Part shown: positions 31,936 to 33,692 of the stretch, piece by piece
Layout of the letters: each line of letters opens with the position of its first letter
Numbering within the stretch: the stretch's first letter is position 1
Source: Enterococcus pseudoavium NBRC 100491
GTDB taxonomy: Bacteria > Bacillota > Bacilli > Lactobacillales > Enterococcaceae
Assembly (NCBI RefSeq): GCF_001544295.1
Contig: NZ_BCQF01000028.1
Coordinates: 1 to 33,692 of the forward strand
Length of the DNA: 33,692 nt
Direction of reading: 5' to 3'
Translations under genes and position numbers: made by a program
The notes under the pieces: generated by a model
What the model was told of the DNA's origin: nothing
Database searches by the model: none
The model's input: the letters and a program-made list of their open reading frames with translations, nothing else

Positions 31936-33291
31936 GTGGAAACAACACCAGTAAAAACAAAAAAACCATTTGGCTTTTATGTCTGTGCACTAGGGTTCAC
32001 CTTTGAACGTTGTGCCTTTTATACAGCCAAATACATGTTGGCGATTTGGATCGCCACAACGGCCGCATCCGGCGGTTTAGGCATGACCAGTGCCCAAGGG
32101 GTGCAAATTTCAGCATGGTTCGTTGCAGCAACTTATATTACCCCGACGTTTGGCGGATACATCGCCGATTATTGGTTAAGCCCAAGGCTCTGTGTAGCAG
32201 CCGGGATGGTCATGATGGGTGCCGGTTATATGTTAGCTTGGCAAGCCAGCTCGATGGGAATGGTCTGGTTGATGATCATCTTAGTAGCGCTTGGTACCGG
32301 TTTGTTCAAAGGTAATCTGTCCGGCGTAAATGCCCTCTTGTTTAATGACGAGAAAGAATTGAATGAAGCCTTCTCTATTCAGTACTCATTTGTTAATATT
32401 GGTTCATTTATCGGAACGACATTCTTAGTATTGTTAATTCCGCCATTTGGCTTCAACTTTGTTTTCATGATTTGTGGTGTATTACTGTTGATTGATGCTG
32501 CGTGGTTTATCTTTAACAGCCGTTCGTTAGGCGAAGCTGGTAAAAAACCATTTAAGATCGACCAACGTCAATTTGAATCGGCTGGTAAAAAAGACGATAT
32601 GGCAGATACAAAATTGACTTCAGGCGATAAGAAACGGATCGTAGCGATTATTTTAGTAACGTTATTCTCAGTAATTTTCTGGACTGTTTGGTATTTAGCT
32701 TATATGCCAGCGTACTTCTACTTTGGCTACGGCGATGGCGCCGGCTTTATCGAACGTGCTAATTGGATGATCGGCAGCTTCAAGATCCCAACGTCTTATT
32801 TCGACTCAATGAACGCGTTGACTTGTATCGTATTAGGTCCTGTTTTAGGACGTTTATGGACCAAGTTAGCTGCGCGTCCGAAAGGCGATATGAGTATGTT
32901 TAAGAAAACGGCTTTAGGCATGATCTTAGTCGGAGTTTCTTATCTAGTTATGGTTCTTGCTGATGTGGTTGGAAACGGACATACAGGAATTTTATGGTTG
33001 GCTTTAGTCAGCTTATTGATGTCAGTCGGCGAAATGGTCTTTTCACCACTTGGAAATTCATTCATTGCCAAATTAGCACCCGCTAAAATGATGGGACTAT
33101 TATTAGGTGTTTGGACGATCGCGGTCTTCTTATCACAAATGATCTACCCAGTCATCTATGCCTTGTTAGAAACAGATGTACCTAAAGATTTCCAAATGGG
33201 TTACGGAGTTCTAGCAGCAGTCGTTATCGTATTAGGTCTGATCTTATGGTTTGGCAGCAAATCATTGGATGCTTTAGAAACAGCTGAATAA
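31936..33291 (+). CDS. POT/PTR2 family peptide transporter
   Basis: Encodes about 451 residues with 12 or more hydrophobic segments. The proton-coupled peptide transporter signature reads FTFERCAFYTAKYML (compare ExxERFxYY, here with Glu-Arg kept and a changed tail), GTGLFKGNLSGVNALLF and FSIQYSFVNIGSFIG. It imports di- and tripeptides. GTG at 31936 is preferred, with AAGGA 6 bases upstream; ATG at 31930 sits right at that site. It closes the pepQ-pip-POT operon; the IS element follows. Confidence 0.88.
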   Translation: METTPVKTKKPFGFYVCALGFTFERCAFYTAKYMLAIWIATTAASGGLGMTSAQGVQISAWFVAATYITPTFGGYIADYWLSPRLCVAAGMVMMGAGYMLAWQASSMGMVWLMIILVALGTGLFKGNLSGVNALLFNDEKELNEAFSIQYSFVNIGSFIGTTFLVLLIPPFGFNFVFMICGVLLLIDAAWFIFNSRSLGEAGKKPFKIDQRQFESAGKKDDMADTKLTSGDKKRIVAIILVTLFSVIFWTVWYLAYMPAYFYFGYGDGAGFIERANWMIGSFKIPTSYFDSMNALTCIVLGPVLGRLWTKLAARPKGDMSMFKKTALGMILVGVSYLVMVLADVVGNGHTGILWLALVSLLMSVGEMVFSPLGNSFIAKLAPAKMMGLLLGVWTIAVFLSQMIYPVIYALLETDVPKDFQMGYGVLAAVVIVLGLILWFGSKSLDALETAE

Positions 33292-33330
33292 AACTTAGCT
33301 TAGGAGCTGTGACATAAGTCTCTGAAAAAA

Positions 33331-33371
33331 ACTCCAGAAATGACGGAAAACCGTCTATTTCTGGAGTTTTT
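33331..33371 (+). terminator. Terminator hairpin in the IS left end
   Basis: ACTCCAGAAATGACGG pairs with 33351-33367 with one bulge, followed by TTTT. It probably also terminates the pepQ-pip-POT transcript. Confidence 0.85.
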
Positions 33372-33439
33372 TGGGTAATATAAAAGAGTACGGTGGCACC
33401 CGTACTCTAAATCATTCAACCCCCGAAAGGATCAAAATC

Positions 33440-33692
33440 ATGCATACAAATTATAACATGAATCAACTCACATTGGACATCAGTACTTCATTCGAACCAA
33501 AAGAAAATCACGTAGCCCTTTTCATTAACGAGTTAGTGGCGTCTCTTCAAATCAATCAACCTTACCTTTTTGGAAGACCAAGAGAGTATGATTTGAGTGC
33601 AATGATGAAGTTGGTTCTTTTTGCCTATACGAGAGAAACGTTTACTAGCCGCAAGATTGAACGATTGGCAGAAGAAAATCTTTATGCCCGGT
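33440..33692 (+). CDS. IS1182 family transposase, N-terminal part only
   Basis: The first 84 codons are present and the gene is cut by the window end. The peptide begins MHTNYNMNQLTLDISTSFEP and contains GRPREYDLSAMMKLVLFAYT, typical of IS1182-type transposases. AAAGG lies about 9 bases before the ATG. Intactness cannot be judged. Confidence 0.85.
   Translation, partial: MHTNYNMNQLTLDISTSFEPKENHVALFINELVASLQINQPYLFGRPREYDLSAMMKLVLFAYTRETFTSRKIERLAEENLYAR

Larger units (their letters stand above)
33302..33692 (+). mobile_element. IS1182-like insertion sequence, left end (cut by window)
   Basis: Left end probably begins near GGAGCTGTGACATAAG at 33303. A strong hairpin (33331-33346 with 33351-33367, then T-run) can stop read-through into the transposase, and a second hairpin (AGAGTACGG 33385-33393 with CCGTACTCT 33400-33408) lies before it. 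The element runs beyond the window, so the right end and any target duplication cannot be seen. Confidence 0.75.

Overview
The window reads as low-GC Gram-positive DNA of enterococcal type. It has strong AGGAGG-like ribosome binding sites, TTGACA/TATAAT-type promoters, a T-box riboswitch, dense intrinsic terminators and protein families typical of Lactobacillales. Gene content (a RepA_N initiator, a ParA/ParB-like pair, a large iteron field and many metabolic genes) suggests a large RepA_N replicon, that is a megaplasmid or chromid, or a chromosome carrying an integrated one. An Enterococcus of the avium/raffinosus group is my best guess; it is inference and was not tested.

Layout. Bases 1-1780: a class I (archaeal/spirochaete-type) lysyl-tRNA synthetase. 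Bases 1790-1949: an intergenic repeat whose inverted second copy is at 13447-13609. Bases 2016-2709: two small unknown genes. Bases 3128-4287: an apparently Zur-controlled operon of cysteine-poor, zinc-independent ribosomal proteins (S14, L32, L33) with an unknown 125-residue protein between L32 and L33. Bases 4493-6090: a MarR regulator with its own promoter and three GGTACC operator sites, then a GNAT acetyltransferase and a small protein. Bases 6170-7754: an unknown gene and a divergent ComK-like protein. Bases 7990-11212: an MFS transporter, a hotdog thioesterase and an AI-2E-family membrane protein. Bases 11315-13402: an ArsR regulator plus ABC exporter operon with a perfect inverted-repeat operator on its promoter. 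Bases 13642-14653: a hemolysin III family protein and a small unknown gene. Bases 14744-17744: metQ-metN-metI under a methionine T-box. Bases 17858-18925: an iron-dependent alcohol dehydrogenase homologue.

Bases 18926-23068 are the most distinctive part. About 33 exact copies of a GTTTAC/GTAAAC box, plus variants, flank parA-parB. In the dense part of the array they sit mostly 21-28 bp apart, close to two helical turns. Boxes also form the stem of the terminator after parB. A RepA_N initiator gene follows, with DnaA-box-like sequences upstream and inside it. This looks like a complete replication and partition module.

Bases 23123-33291: a ClC-type channel/transporter with a basic tail, an SdsA-type alkyl sulfatase, an M24 Xaa-Pro peptidase, a two-gene ThrE-type amino acid exporter, and an operon of Xaa-Pro dipeptidase, proline iminopeptidase and POT peptide transporter that would take up and break down proline-containing peptides. 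The window ends inside an IS1182-like element.
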